Assembly (NCBI RefSeq): GCF_947498805.1
Contig: NZ_CANMLT010000010.1
Coordinates: 96,612 to 160,611 of the forward strand
Length of the DNA: 64,000 nucleotides
Source of the DNA: an uncultured Tenacibaculum sp.
Lineage (GTDB): Bacteria; Bacteroidota; Bacteroidia; Flavobacteriales; Flavobacteriaceae
Reading direction: 5' to 3'
This document shows positions 44,680 to 54,700 of the stretch, piece after piece. A program made the translations under genes and the position numbers. Below the pieces are notes generated by a model, which was not told the DNA's origin, made no database searches, and worked only from the letters and a program-made list of their open reading frames with translations. The first letter of the stretch is position 1; the number at the start of each line of letters is the position of its first letter.

Positions 44680-46800
44680 TTAATATTTTTTTTGAAGTAT
44701 TTTTTTATGCTTTGTTCCAGCATTCGTTTTTACCTTTATTAGATATACTCCTTCCGCAACTATCGGTAGATCGATACTGTTCTTACCAATCCCTTTAAAA
44801 CTACTTTTATATATTAATACTCCTGCAGTATTATACATCGTAACTTCAAACTGTTCTCCCTGTACTCCTTCTACAAACAAGGTATTGTTTACATTGTAAA
44901 GTTTTATACCTGCTAATGTTACTTCTGGAATTTCTACTTGAGCTTTGGTATGTAAGTAAAATCTTCCTACTCCATTTATAGCTTTTACTATTGTCAATGA
45001 ATAGTCTTCTTCATGTAAGTTGATGAATTTTCCTAATTCTCTGTCTTCTAAATACATTTCTATACCTACAGGTAATGAAACTCCTTTCCCTGAAATAGTT
45101 ACTGAAGTTCCTTCTTTTACTTTAATTCCTACTGGAATGATAGAAATTTCGTTTGAATTACTAGGTAAAGATTGATAGGTAAAGTTCTTTTCTGAGGAAC
45201 CATCTAAAAGTTTTGTGTAAATATCTAAACTAGCTCCATCAAAGTTTCCTACATCATATCCTGTATCTAATCCACTAGTTGTATTATTTCTAAAGCTAAT
45301 ACTTGTATTTACCTGAACTCCTTTAGAAGCTATAGATAACTCAATAGTAGGAATACTTGATCCTTTACTAAAAGTTCCTCCTGTAGCAGGTTGCACCATT
45401 CGTTCAGCTTCTTTGAAAGCCATATTATTTGCACTTCCAGTTGTTTTTACAAAGAATCCTTGTCCTGGAGCCAATGAACTCTCTCCACTTACTAAAGTTT
45501 TAGCAATGTATTTACTTTGGGTATTATCCCATACATACACTCCTACATAAGCTGGATCAAAACTAGCCAAGTTATCATTGATAAAGTTGGTTCCTGAGTT
45601 TTCATTAATTGGTAAAAATGCTGTATACGGATTTCCAACCGCATTCCATTCTGACACTACTACTGATTTGTTTACATCTACTGTTTCAACAGTTCCTGTA
45701 AAACTTACAGATCCATTAGTTACTCTTGAGATCGCATAGCTTTGTCCTTTTTCAAAAATAATGCTGTTCGATGCTAAATCATCAACTGTATAGTATACCC
45801 ATTTGTCTCCGGTAGGTCTGGTATCATCATAATATCCTACCGCATATCTATTAGGTGTTACGGTATTATTCACCCTAATATTATTTGCTGAATTTTCAAC
45901 AAAGTCCTTTACACTTTGACCAGATATTGGTGCTGATACAATACTCCATTGATTAGCAATCAATCCTCCTCGTTCATACGTTACTTGTCCGTTTGAGGTT
46001 CCTTTTACCAACAAGGTTCCACTAGCTGCATTATTAGAAGCTATTGAAACATTTCCTCCATTCACAAAATCAGTTGTTATGGTAGCTGAACCTCCAGAAG
46101 CAATTGTTAAAGATGATGAATTGTTTAGTCTTAAACTATTCATAGCTGCATTTACGCCAGCTACTATTTCTGGACTATTTGCTGTATTCTCTACTAACAC
46201 ATCTTGCATATTTGTAGGAATACTACTCTTATTCCAATTAGTTCCTTCTGTCCAAGTAGCATTTGTATTTCCTTTCCAAATGACTTGATTCTCTCTTGTA
46301 TGCAAATAAAACCTACCGATACCATCTTGAGCATTGTTTAAAGTAACGGTGTAGGTGTTTGTTCCGTCTAACAAAGTATAATTACTCAATTCTCTATCTT
46401 CAATAAAAACCTCAAGGTTTGCAGGTAAATTTGTATTGGTTGCATTAAAAACAACTTCTTTTCCTGTATTTGCCTTTAAACCAACAGGAATAACCATCGA
46501 TTCATAGTTTGTATTAGGTAATGCTTGGTAGGTAAAATTACTTGCAGAAGAACCATCTACCAAACGAGTATATACATCAAAACTAGCTCCGTTAAAATTT
46601 CCAACGTCATATCCAGGATCTAAACCTAAGGTTGCTGCATCTCTATAAAGTATAGTAGTAATCACTGAAACACCATCTGAACTTGCAGATAATTCAATGG
46701 TTGGAGTACTAGATCTACTATAATTAACATCTTTATTTTGTGAGCTCAATACTAAGCTTACAAACAAAAAAGCTGTTACTAATAATTGTATTTTTTTCAT
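44680..46800 (-). CDS. T9SS-sorted surface protein with duplicated C-terminal-type module
   Basis: 706 residues from the ATG at 46800 (MKKIQLLVTAFLFVSLVLSSQ, signal peptide). An ORF-only extension to 46896 runs back through a terminator and was rejected. It contains two copies of a PTIELS ... GYDVGNF.GAS.D.YT.L.DGSS module (about 30-165 and 475-610), flanking a middle region with VIWKGNTNATWTEGTNWN and VKGTSNGQVTYERGG. The last 75 residues are a type A T9SS sorting domain (LFVEGVQGEQFEVTMYNTAG ... GVYLIKVKTNAGTKHKKILQKKY). The C-terminal 480 residues are homologous to those of the two giant proteins upstream. Likely exported to the cell surface; function unknown. Confidence 0.85.
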   Translation of the reverse strand: MKKIQLLVTAFLFVSLVLSSQNKDVNYSRSSTPTIELSASSDGVSVITTILYRDAATLGLDPGYDVGNFNGASFDVYTRLVDGSSASNFTYQALPNTNYESMVIPVGLKANTGKEVVFNATNTNLPANLEVFIEDRELSNYTLLDGTNTYTVTLNNAQDGIGRFYLHTRENQVIWKGNTNATWTEGTNWNKSSIPTNMQDVLVENTANSPEIVAGVNAAMNSLRLNNSSSLTIASGGSATITTDFVNGGNVSIASNNAASGTLLVKGTSNGQVTYERGGLIANQWSIVSAPISGQSVKDFVENSANNIRVNNTVTPNRYAVGYYDDTRPTGDKWVYYTVDDLASNSIIFEKGQSYAISRVTNGSVSFTGTVETVDVNKSVVVSEWNAVGNPYTAFLPINENSGTNFINDNLASFDPAYVGVYVWDNTQSKYIAKTLVSGESSLAPGQGFFVKTTGSANNMAFKEAERMVQPATGGTFSKGSSIPTIELSIASKGVQVNTSISFRNNTTSGLDTGYDVGNFDGASLDIYTKLLDGSSEKNFTYQSLPSNSNEISIIPVGIKVKEGTSVTISGKGVSLPVGIEMYLEDRELGKFINLHEEDYSLTIVKAINGVGRFYLHTKAQVEIPEVTLAGIKLYNVNNTLFVEGVQGEQFEVTMYNTAGVLIYKSSFKGIGKNSIDLPIVAEGVYLIKVKTNAGTKHKKILQKKY

Positions 46801-46855
46801 TTTATATTTTTCGACTAATGTAGTAAGATACTTTATAATTATATACTTGTTTAAT

Positions 46856-46884
46856 AAAAAAACGCAAGTCATATGACTTGCGCT
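46856..46884 (-). terminator. Terminator of mini-peptide gene B
   Basis: Minus-strand palindrome CGCAAGTCATATGACTTGCG followed by seven T. It separates the giant-gene/mini-peptide B unit from the 44680-46800 gene. Confidence 0.85.
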
Positions 46885-46902
46885 ATAAAGCTCCATTGTT
46901 GT

Positions 46903-47076
46903 TTAAAAATTACCCCCTGGATTTTCAGGACTTTGAGCTTGTGCTTTCTGTGGATTCAAAATCAGATAAGTTCCTAAAGCTGTTAAAGCGGTGTACTTTC
47001 CGTACTTCCCTAACTTTTCTAAAGCCTCTTTTCTAGTGATTTTGTTTCCTTTATCATCTATATTTTGATTATTCAT
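46903..47076 (-). CDS. Mini-peptide B, KxGKYGKYTALTALGTY family
   Basis: 57-residue protein: MNNQNIDDKGNK start, then ITRKEALEKLGKYGKYTAL, the hydrophobic TALGTYLIL, PQKAQAQ and tail SPENPGGNF. Its ATG overlaps the stop of the giant upstream gene by one base (TAATG), which indicates translational coupling. It is nearly identical to copies A and C across the core and the tail while the first 12 residues differ, so selection is on the core and C-terminus. Its own terminator follows. Function unknown. Confidence 0.8.
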   Translation of the reverse strand: MNNQNIDDKGNKITRKEALEKLGKYGKYTALTALGTYLILNPQKAQAQSPENPGGNF

Positions 47077-48585
47077 TATTTCGTTTTTTTAAGGATGACC
47101 TTCTTACTCTTTGTTCCAACATTGGTCGCAACTCGTACGATATAAACTCCTACCTCAACAGATGGTAAAGTAATACCGTTTTTACCAATTCCTTCAAAAC
47201 GATCTTGGTATACTAGCATTCCTGCTGTGTTATACATCGTAATTTCAAACTGTTCTCCTTGTACTCCCTCTACAAATAATGTATTGTTTGTATTGTAAAG
47301 CTTAATATCTGCTAATGTTACTTCTGGAATTTCTACTTGTGCTTTCGTATGTAAGTAAAATCTTCCAATACCATTGGTCGCTTTTCCTATGGTTAGTGAA
47401 TAGTCTTCCTCATTTAAGTTGATGAACTTCTCTAATTCTCTATCTTCTAAATACATTTCTATACCTACTGGTAATGAAAGTCCTTTTCCTGAGATCGTTA
47501 CAAAAGTTCCTGCTTTCACTTTTATTCCCACTGGAATAATAAAGTTCTCTTTTGAATTACTAGGTAAAGATTGATAAGTAAAGTTCTTTTCTGATGAACC
47601 ATCTAATAATCTGGTATAAATATCCAATTCAGCTCCATCAAAGTTTCCTATGTCATACCCTGCATCTAATCCACTAGTTGCATTATTTCTATAGCTAATA
47701 CTAGTATTTACTTGAACTCCTTTAGAAGCAATAGATAACTCAATGGTTGGAATATTTGATCCCTTACTAAAAGTTCCTCCTGTAGCAGGTTGTAACATTC
47801 GTTGTGCTTGTTTGAAAGCCATGTTATTTGCACTACCTGTCGTTTTTACAAAGAATCCTTGTCCTGGTGCTAATGAACTTTCTCCACTTACTAAGGTTTT
47901 AGCAATGTATTTACTTTGGGTATTATCCCATACATACACTCCTACATAAGCCGGATCAAAACTAGCCAAGTTATCATTGATAAAGTTGGTTCCTGAGTTT
48001 TCATTGATTGGTAAAAATGCGGTATATGGGTTTCCAACTGCATTCCATTCCGATACTACAACTGATTTATTAACATCTGCTGTTTCTATAGTTCCTGTGA
48101 AACTAACAGAACCATTAGTTGCTCTAGAGATCGCATAACTTTGTCCTTTTTCAAAAGTAACGCTGTTAGATGCTAAATCATCTACTGTATAGTATACCCA
48201 TTTATCTCCTGTTGGTCTAGTATCATCATAATATCCTACCGCATATCTATTTGGTGTTACAGTAGTATTCATACGAACATTATTCGCTGGATTTTCAACA
48301 AAATCTTTTACACTTTGACCAACTACTGGTGCAGTAACAATACTCCACTGATTAGCAATCATTCCTCCACGCTCATAGGTTACTTGTCCGTTTGAAGTTC
48401 CTTTTACAATCAAACTCGCACTATTCGATGCTGTTGATGTCATCATAAAAGTTCCATCATTTACTAAGTTACCATCAACTAGTACTCCTCCATTCTCAGT
48501 AATATCAAAAGAAGACAGCGACTCAATAGTTAAATCGTTTACTTGAACTGTAGTTCCTACTTCAGGAGTAGTTGCTACATTTGGT
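47076..48585 (-). repeat. C-terminal module repeat, copy 1
   Basis: About 1.5 kb that aligns without gaps, at a constant offset of 12,563 bp, to 59639-61148 in the same orientation. It is near-identical by eye. It encodes the last 500 residues (NEWN-type beta region plus T9SS sorting domain) of both giant proteins. Confidence 0.85.
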
Positions 48586-51392
48586 ATGATAGCATCTCCA
48601 GTAATAGCTGGTACCGTATTATCACTCCAGTTAGTTCCAACCGTCCAAATTGCACTTGTAGTTCCATTCCAAACAGACCTGTTTGCTCCTGCAATTACCG
48701 TTAAATTCTGTACTGCTGACGCCGATTTAACTGTTCTAGTTCCTGCCTGATGTGCAGTTATTGTAGCAGATCCAACTCCAATAATGGTTACTGTATTTCC
48801 TGATACAGTTGCAACATTTACATTAGAACTTGTAAATACAATGTCTAATCCTTTGTCTGAAGTGGCATTTAAATTAAAAGCTGCATCTCCATACGTTTTT
48901 GTTGGAATTGTATTGAATGTAATTACTTGGTCTTGCTTAGCAGTTACTCCATTTGTGATATCATTCATAAAGTTACTTGAGCTTCCTCTTAGTGCAAACT
49001 GATGCAATGCCCCATTGTTTCCTTGAGTTGACTTATCTACTAATTCAGTAATTGCTGTATTGTTTCCAGAACCAATACCTTGATTCATATCATAATACAA
49101 TACCAATCCTGTTTCATTTCCTTCTAACTCATTTGATTTGTAATCGTTTATTTCTGCAGCTGTTCTAGCCACATTCCAGAAACGCACCTCATCTAAAGTT
49201 CCTTGTAATGGGTATGGATCTCCTCCTCCAGTATTATTTGCTCCAATCATTAATGGATTGTTATTAGGTACTACACTACTAGCAGTATCAGTTTGTGAAG
49301 CTACCTCAGTACCATCAATATAAATGGTTGCTTTTGTTCCATTAAATGTTACGGCAACATGATACCAAGTTTTAGCTGTTAATGAACTAGTCCAATTAAA
49401 ATCTGTATGTCCTGTTCCAAATCCTGCATGATAGAATCTTAATGTTTTAGTTCCTTCGGTTAATAACATTAAACCATATGATTCATTGTATCTTGATTTT
49501 GCAAATAAACATTGCCAATCCCATCCGTTATTATAACGTGTAATCTCATCAAAGTTCACCCAAGTTTCAAATGTAAATTCTGATGTAAAATCTAAACTTG
49601 GACTGTCAGCTACCTCAATATAATCATACGTCTGATCTGCTGGTCCTTCAAAATTTAATACGTTTGCATTTTTACTTTCAATAATCTCAAGATTCGCTCC
49701 AACGTATGTAATCGTATAATTATTACCCGCTGTAACCGTTCCTTGATTAATTGCATAAGTTCCTACAGTTTCTCCTGCTACTCTTTCTAAGCTTCCTGTA
49801 TATAAGTCTCCAACAAGTATAGAACCTAGTGTTTCTTTAAACGTTAATGTTGGATCTGTATCTCCTACTACTTTTACAATAGCATCCGCCGTAATTGTTA
49901 CTAGACGTTTTGTAATTGTAAAATCATTACTAACATAAGTTACGGTATAATTACTATCTAATGCCAAAGTACCTTGATTAATAGCATAGGTTCCAACATT
50001 ATTACCCGAAACTCTAGCTAAAGCTCCTGTAAACGCATCACTTCCAGCTAAACTACCCGATGTAATTTGGTAGGTTAATGTTGGATCTAGTGCCCCATAT
50101 TCTTTAGATTTTACATCTGCCGTTACTTCAACGGCTCTTTTAGTAATTTCAAAAGTAGGAGCTCCAAAAAGTGTCATGTTATAATTAGCTCCTGCTGTAA
50201 GTGTTCCTAAACTAATATTATAAGTTCCTACATTTTCACCAGTCTCTCTTGTTAAGCTACCAGAAAGTGCATCTCCATTTACTAAAATTGAACCTGGAAA
50301 TAAGCTGTACGTAAGATTTGAGTCTACTTCTCCATATTCTTTTTCTTGATTTGCAGCAAGAATCGAAATATCCTTTTTGGCAATAGTTAAATCACTACTT
50401 ACATAAGTAATTACATAATTAGAATTTAGCGCTAATGTTCCTTGATTTATTGCATAAGCTCCAACATTATTACCTGAAACTCTTTCTAAACTTCCTGTAA
50501 AAGCATCACTTCCTGCTAAAGTTCCTGAAGTAATTTGATAAGTAAATGCTGGATCAGCATCTCCATATACTTTACTCTTTGCTTCTGCGGTCACTTCTAT
50601 AGCTCTTGCTGTAATGTTTAAATTAGCTGGCACAAATGAAATTGTATAATTTCCATTGATTCCTAAAGTTCCTTGATTTATTGCATAAGCTCCAACATTA
50701 TTACCTGAAACTCTTTCTAAAATTCCTATAAAAGAATCGCTACCTGCTAAACTTCCATTAGTAATTTGATAAGTAAATACTGGGTCAGCATCTCCATACT
50801 TTTTAGATACTGCGTCTACAGTAATTTCAATAGCTCTTTTTCCTATCGTTAAATTATCTCCTACAAAAGTTACTGCGTAATTGTTTCCTGGAGTTAAAGT
50901 TCCTTTATTAATAGCATAACTACCTAAAGCTTCTCCTGTTACTCTTTCTAAAGTTCCTGTAAAGGCATCACTAAATTGTAATGCACCATTAGTAACTTGA
51001 TAAGTTAAAGCTGGATCTGTATCACCATAAGCTTTCGACTTTGCATCTGCGGTTACTTCTATTGCTCTTTGGTTAATCTGTAGACGTACCGATCCTGCAT
51101 GAGTGTAAGTAATTGAATACGAAGATTCACCTCCATTGGTCGATGTAAAAGTAGATGATAAACCTCTTATTTGATAACTCCCTACATTCTCTCCAACATC
51201 TCTAAATGTTCCAAATACTTCAATAGCATCATCAAAGGCTAATGAACCTTCAGTAATTGCAAAAGGAAAATTTAATTTGGTTGGATCTGAATCTCCATAT
51301 GTTTTCTGTACTGTTGCTGTTGGCACAATACGTATAAAACGATAATCTATATAAAAATTAGCTCCAACAAACATAAGCTTTCGACTTTGCAT
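47076..51392 (-). CDS. Giant T9SS surface protein, 3' portion (frame-separated)
   Basis: 1438-residue open frame that is the downstream part of the gene beginning at 58689. It has no signal peptide, and its apparent start (MQSRKLMFVGANFY) is made by out-of-frame reading at a duplication junction. Order: about seven MBG-type repeats of roughly 77 residues (AIEVTADAKSK.YGD.DPALTYQ ... NYAITFVG.NLTI) to about 565; a LamG/concanavalin-like domain at about 570-820 (FTFETWVNFDE ... GTLDEVRFWNVARTAAEIN); a bacterial-Ig-like domain at about 827-900; then the shared C-terminal module and sorting domain. Removing one 346-bp copy at 51027-51718 joins it in frame with the upstream part (3756 codons including stop). 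Confidence 0.8.
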   Translation of the reverse strand: MQSRKLMFVGANFYIDYRFIRIVPTATVQKTYGDSDPTKLNFPFAITEGSLAFDDAIEVFGTFRDVGENVGSYQIRGLSSTFTSTNGGESSYSITYTHAGSVRLQINQRAIEVTADAKSKAYGDTDPALTYQVTNGALQFSDAFTGTLERVTGEALGSYAINKGTLTPGNNYAVTFVGDNLTIGKRAIEITVDAVSKKYGDADPVFTYQITNGSLAGSDSFIGILERVSGNNVGAYAINQGTLGINGNYTISFVPANLNITARAIEVTAEAKSKVYGDADPAFTYQITSGTLAGSDAFTGSLERVSGNNVGAYAINQGTLALNSNYVITYVSSDLTIAKKDISILAANQEKEYGEVDSNLTYSLFPGSILVNGDALSGSLTRETGENVGTYNISLGTLTAGANYNMTLFGAPTFEITKRAVEVTADVKSKEYGALDPTLTYQITSGSLAGSDAFTGALARVSGNNVGTYAINQGTLALDSNYTVTYVSNDFTITKRLVTITADAIVKVVGDTDPTLTFKETLGSILVGDLYTGSLERVAGETVGTYAINQGTVTAGNNYTITYVGANLEIIESKNANVLNFEGPADQTYDYIEVADSPSLDFTSEFTFETWVNFDEITRYNNGWDWQCLFAKSRYNESYGLMLLTEGTKTLRFYHAGFGTGHTDFNWTSSLTAKTWYHVAVTFNGTKATIYIDGTEVASQTDTASSVVPNNNPLMIGANNTGGGDPYPLQGTLDEVRFWNVARTAAEINDYKSNELEGNETGLVLYYDMNQGIGSGNNTAITELVDKSTQGNNGALHQFALRGSSSNFMNDITNGVTAKQDQVITFNTIPTKTYGDAAFNLNATSDKGLDIVFTSSNVNVATVSGNTVTIIGVGSATITAHQAGTRTVKSASAVQNLTVIAGANRSVWNGTTSAIWTVGTNWSDNTVPAITGDAIIPNVATTPEVGTTVQVNDLTIESLSSFDITENGGVLVDGNLVNDGTFMMTSTASNSASLIVKGTSNGQVTYERGGMIANQWSIVTAPVVGQSVKDFVENPANNVRMNTTVTPNRYAVGYYDDTRPTGDKWVYYTVDDLASNSVTFEKGQSYAISRATNGSVSFTGTIETADVNKSVVVSEWNAVGNPYTAFLPINENSGTNFINDNLASFDPAYVGVYVWDNTQSKYIAKTLVSGESSLAPGQGFFVKTTGSANNMAFKQAQRMLQPATGGTFSKGSNIPTIELSIASKGVQVNTSISYRNNATSGLDAGYDIGNFDGAELDIYTRLLDGSSEKNFTYQSLPSNSKENFIIPVGIKVKAGTFVTISGKGLSLPVGIEMYLEDRELEKFINLNEEDYSLTIGKATNGIGRFYLHTKAQVEIPEVTLADIKLYNTNNTLFVEGVQGEQFEITMYNTAGMLVYQDRFEGIGKNGITLPSVEVGVYIVRVATNVGTKSKKVILKKTK

Positions 51393-51718
51393 CTGCGGTT
51401 ACTTCTATTGCTCTTTGGTTAATCTGTAGACGTACCGATCCTGCATGAGTGTAAGTAATTGAATACGAAGATTCACCTCCATTGGTCGATGTAAAAGTAG
51501 ATGATAAACCTCTTATTTGATAACTCCCTACATTCTCTCCAACATCTCTAAATGTTCCAAATACTTCAATAGCATCATCAAAGGCTAATGAACCTTCAGT
51601 AATTGCAAAAGGAAAATTTAATTTGGTTGGATCTGAATCTCCATATGTTTTCTGTACTGTTGCTGTTGGCACAATACGTATAAAACGATAATCTATATAA
51701 AAATTAGCTCCAACAAAC
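51027..51718. repeat. Exact 346-bp tandem duplication causing a frameshift
   Basis: Copies 51027-51372 and 51373-51718 appear identical base for base. The unit is 346 bp, which is not a multiple of three, so it shifts the frame by one. With a single copy, the span 47076-58689 becomes 11,268 bp, exactly 3756 codons. The unit covers the FYIDYRFIRIVP domain and the start of the next MBG repeat. Confidence 0.92.
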
Positions 51719-54700
51719 GTAACATTATAATTACTATTTAACGCTAAAGTTCCTTGAGTAATCCCATAATTCCCTCGGGCTTCTCCAGCAACTCTTGCCA
51801 AACTTCCTGTAAAAACATCACTTCCTACTAAACTTCCATTAGTTACAGTATAGGTAAGTGCTGGATCAGCATCTCCATAAATTTTTGTTTTCGCTTCTGC
51901 AGTAACTTCAATTGCTTTCTTTCCTACTGTTATTGTTTGTTGAACGTTTACCGCAGCATTGTAATTTGTATTACCCGCTTGACTAGCTGTGATTGTAGAT
52001 GTACCTGCACCTACAATCGTTATTGTATTTCCTGAAATAGTAGCTACGGAAGTATCTGAACTAGTATAAGTAACTCCTAATCCTGAATCTGAACTTGCCG
52101 TTAAATTAAAATTAGCATCTCCATAAGTTACATTACTTAACGCTCCAAAGGTAATTACCTGATTTGCTTTATTAATCGTAAAAGTTTCTGTAGTGTTTCC
52201 TTGGTAGTTTGTATCATTTACGGTAGCTACAACTGTATAGTTACCAGCATTTGTAGGTGCTGTATTTCCTCCATCATAAGTAACATCAACTGATAATCCA
52301 TTTGGCATTGTCGTTGGTGAAACTGATTTAACTGTACCATCATAGGTTTGCGTTAAATTATTAACAATAACTGTTGCAGCTCCTTTAGTAATTTCAAAAT
52401 TATTAGAAATAAATGACAAATTATAATTTGCATTTAAAGCTAAGGTTCCTTGGTTGATAACATATGTTCCTGCATTTTCTCCTGCTGCTCTACTTAAAGT
52501 TCCTGTGAATGTATCTCCATTAACCAAACCTCCAGAAGTAATACTATACGTAAAGGTAGGGTCTGTAGTTCCAAATGATTTTTCCTGACCAGCATCTGCA
52601 GTAACTTCAATATCTTTTTGAGTAATTGTTAATCTAGCTACTCCTAAATTGGTGAAGTTTATAAAATAATTATCTGCAACAAATAAACCTGGTAAGTTTG
52701 TAATCACATATGATCCTACCGGAGAAGTCTCACTAACTAAAGTCGAACCACTTTCATAAGCTCCTAAACTTACATTCTGTGTAATTACACTTTCATCATC
52801 ACCATTTACAAAATTTGAATATTGCATAGTAAAAGTTGGATTCGCATCTCCATATACTTTTGCTTTATTATCTACAGAAGCATTTAATACTCTTTTTGTT
52901 ACAGTAATAGTTCCATTACTAGATACAATGTTATAATTATTATCAAAACCTCCAGATACATTAACCACATGTGGACCTCCTGCTGGAGTAGTTCCGTCGA
53001 TTGTTATTCCTGATACAGCACTTGGTTCAGTATCTATAACTGAAGTATTTTCTCCATTCACAAATCCTGTATACTGAATTGGTAAAGCTCCCAATGCATC
53101 TCCATATACCTTGTTTGAAACTGAAGTTGCTGTTAAGTCAACTTTATTAATTGTAAAATCTGCACTATTAAAAGTAATATTATAATTACTTCCTAAGCTT
53201 AAAGTTCCTTGATTTATTGCATATGTTCCAGCATCTTGACCAGTTATTCTACTTAAAGCTCCAGTAAATGCAAACGGATCTGGGTAATTGATTACATCAG
53301 CACCCGTAGGTAAATTACTTCTATCTACTGTATATGTAAGTGTGGGATCTGCAACAGAACCTCCATCATAATTTTTAGACTTTGCTTCCGCAGTTATCGT
53401 TATAGGTGCTGGATTTACCATTAAGTTTCCTGCAGCATTGGCTCTATATGTATAATTAGAAGATAAAATATCAATAATTGGAGGTGTTCCCCAAGTCATT
53501 ACTCCATTATGAGTTCCCACATCTAAAGGTTGCCCTGGGTTTGTAGAATTTACGATTGCTAAGTTTGAAATATCAGAGAAAGACGTACTTATTCTTAACA
53601 CATCTGCTTCTAAATCTCCATTTACCAATCCCTCTACTTGGAAAGGATAGTTTTCTGTTGAATTGTCTGCTGGTAAATCTAAGATACCGTATGTAATGGT
53701 AGCATCTTTAGGAGAAACTACCAACATTTTCTTATCAACTACTAAGTTTCGATCTAGGCTTGCTGGATTATAAGTTCCATTTCCAGCCTGATTCGCTGTA
53801 ATGGTAGTTGTTCCTGCTCCTACAATGGTAACCGTATTTCCAGAAATTGTAGCTACTGAAGTATCTGAACTTGTAAATGTAATTCCTAAACCTGAATCTG
53901 AGCTTGCAACTAAATCAAATGTTGTATCTCCATAAGTCTTTGTTGCCAAAGCATCAAAAGTTATTACTTGATCTTGTAATGCTGTAAGCGTTGCTGCTAC
54001 AGTATTATTCATTGGTACAAATCCACAAACACTATCTGTAAACAAATCATTGATCCAGCTTGTTGCGTCTCCAGCTCCATTTTGTAAAGTACCTGTATTT
54101 GAATTACCAGATGTATCTGTTACACTTGTTCCAGATGTTTGATCATAGTTATAATTCAGTACCAAGTTTGTTTGTGGAGTTGTAAACTGAGTATTTATAT
54201 TAGATGCAATGTCTGATTGCGTACGAACACCATTCCAAATTCTTGTTTGTGCTAAATCTCCACCAAATAATTTTGTACTATTTGAAGTACTTTCATAATT
54301 TCTTCCTAATCGAATGTTTGAAGTTAATTGGAAGATTTCAAACCCAAAATAGTTACTTGTCGAACCAATTAAATTTCCATTAACATAAAAATTAATAGCT
54401 GGTCCATTCATTGTTGCAGCAACATGGAACCATGTATCTACTGGGTAAGTATAAGCCGGTGTATTAAAAGTTCCTCCATCGTCTACGTCATCATCATGAT
54501 GCCCCGCAAAAATAGTTCCTCCAGAAATATTGATGTAAAACGGAACCACTACAGAGGCAACCCCAAATCCTGAATAGCCTTCAAAAGTAATAATTGACGC
54601 ATTTACATCAGTCGCATCTGAAGCTGGAATTTTCACCCAAGTTTCAATCGTTGCCTGTTGAACATTACTTAAATGAGAATTAATTGCAGGAATACTCACA

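Noticed and set aside
46801..46896. N-terminal extension of the 44680-46800 protein (start at 46896)
   Set aside because: It would run through the terminator of mini-peptide B and hides a clean signal peptide that begins at 46800.
51358..51392. True overlap of two independent giant genes
   Set aside because: The overlap is produced by the 346-bp duplication junction; the start of the 3' frame and the tail of the 5' frame are out-of-frame sequence, not natural ends.
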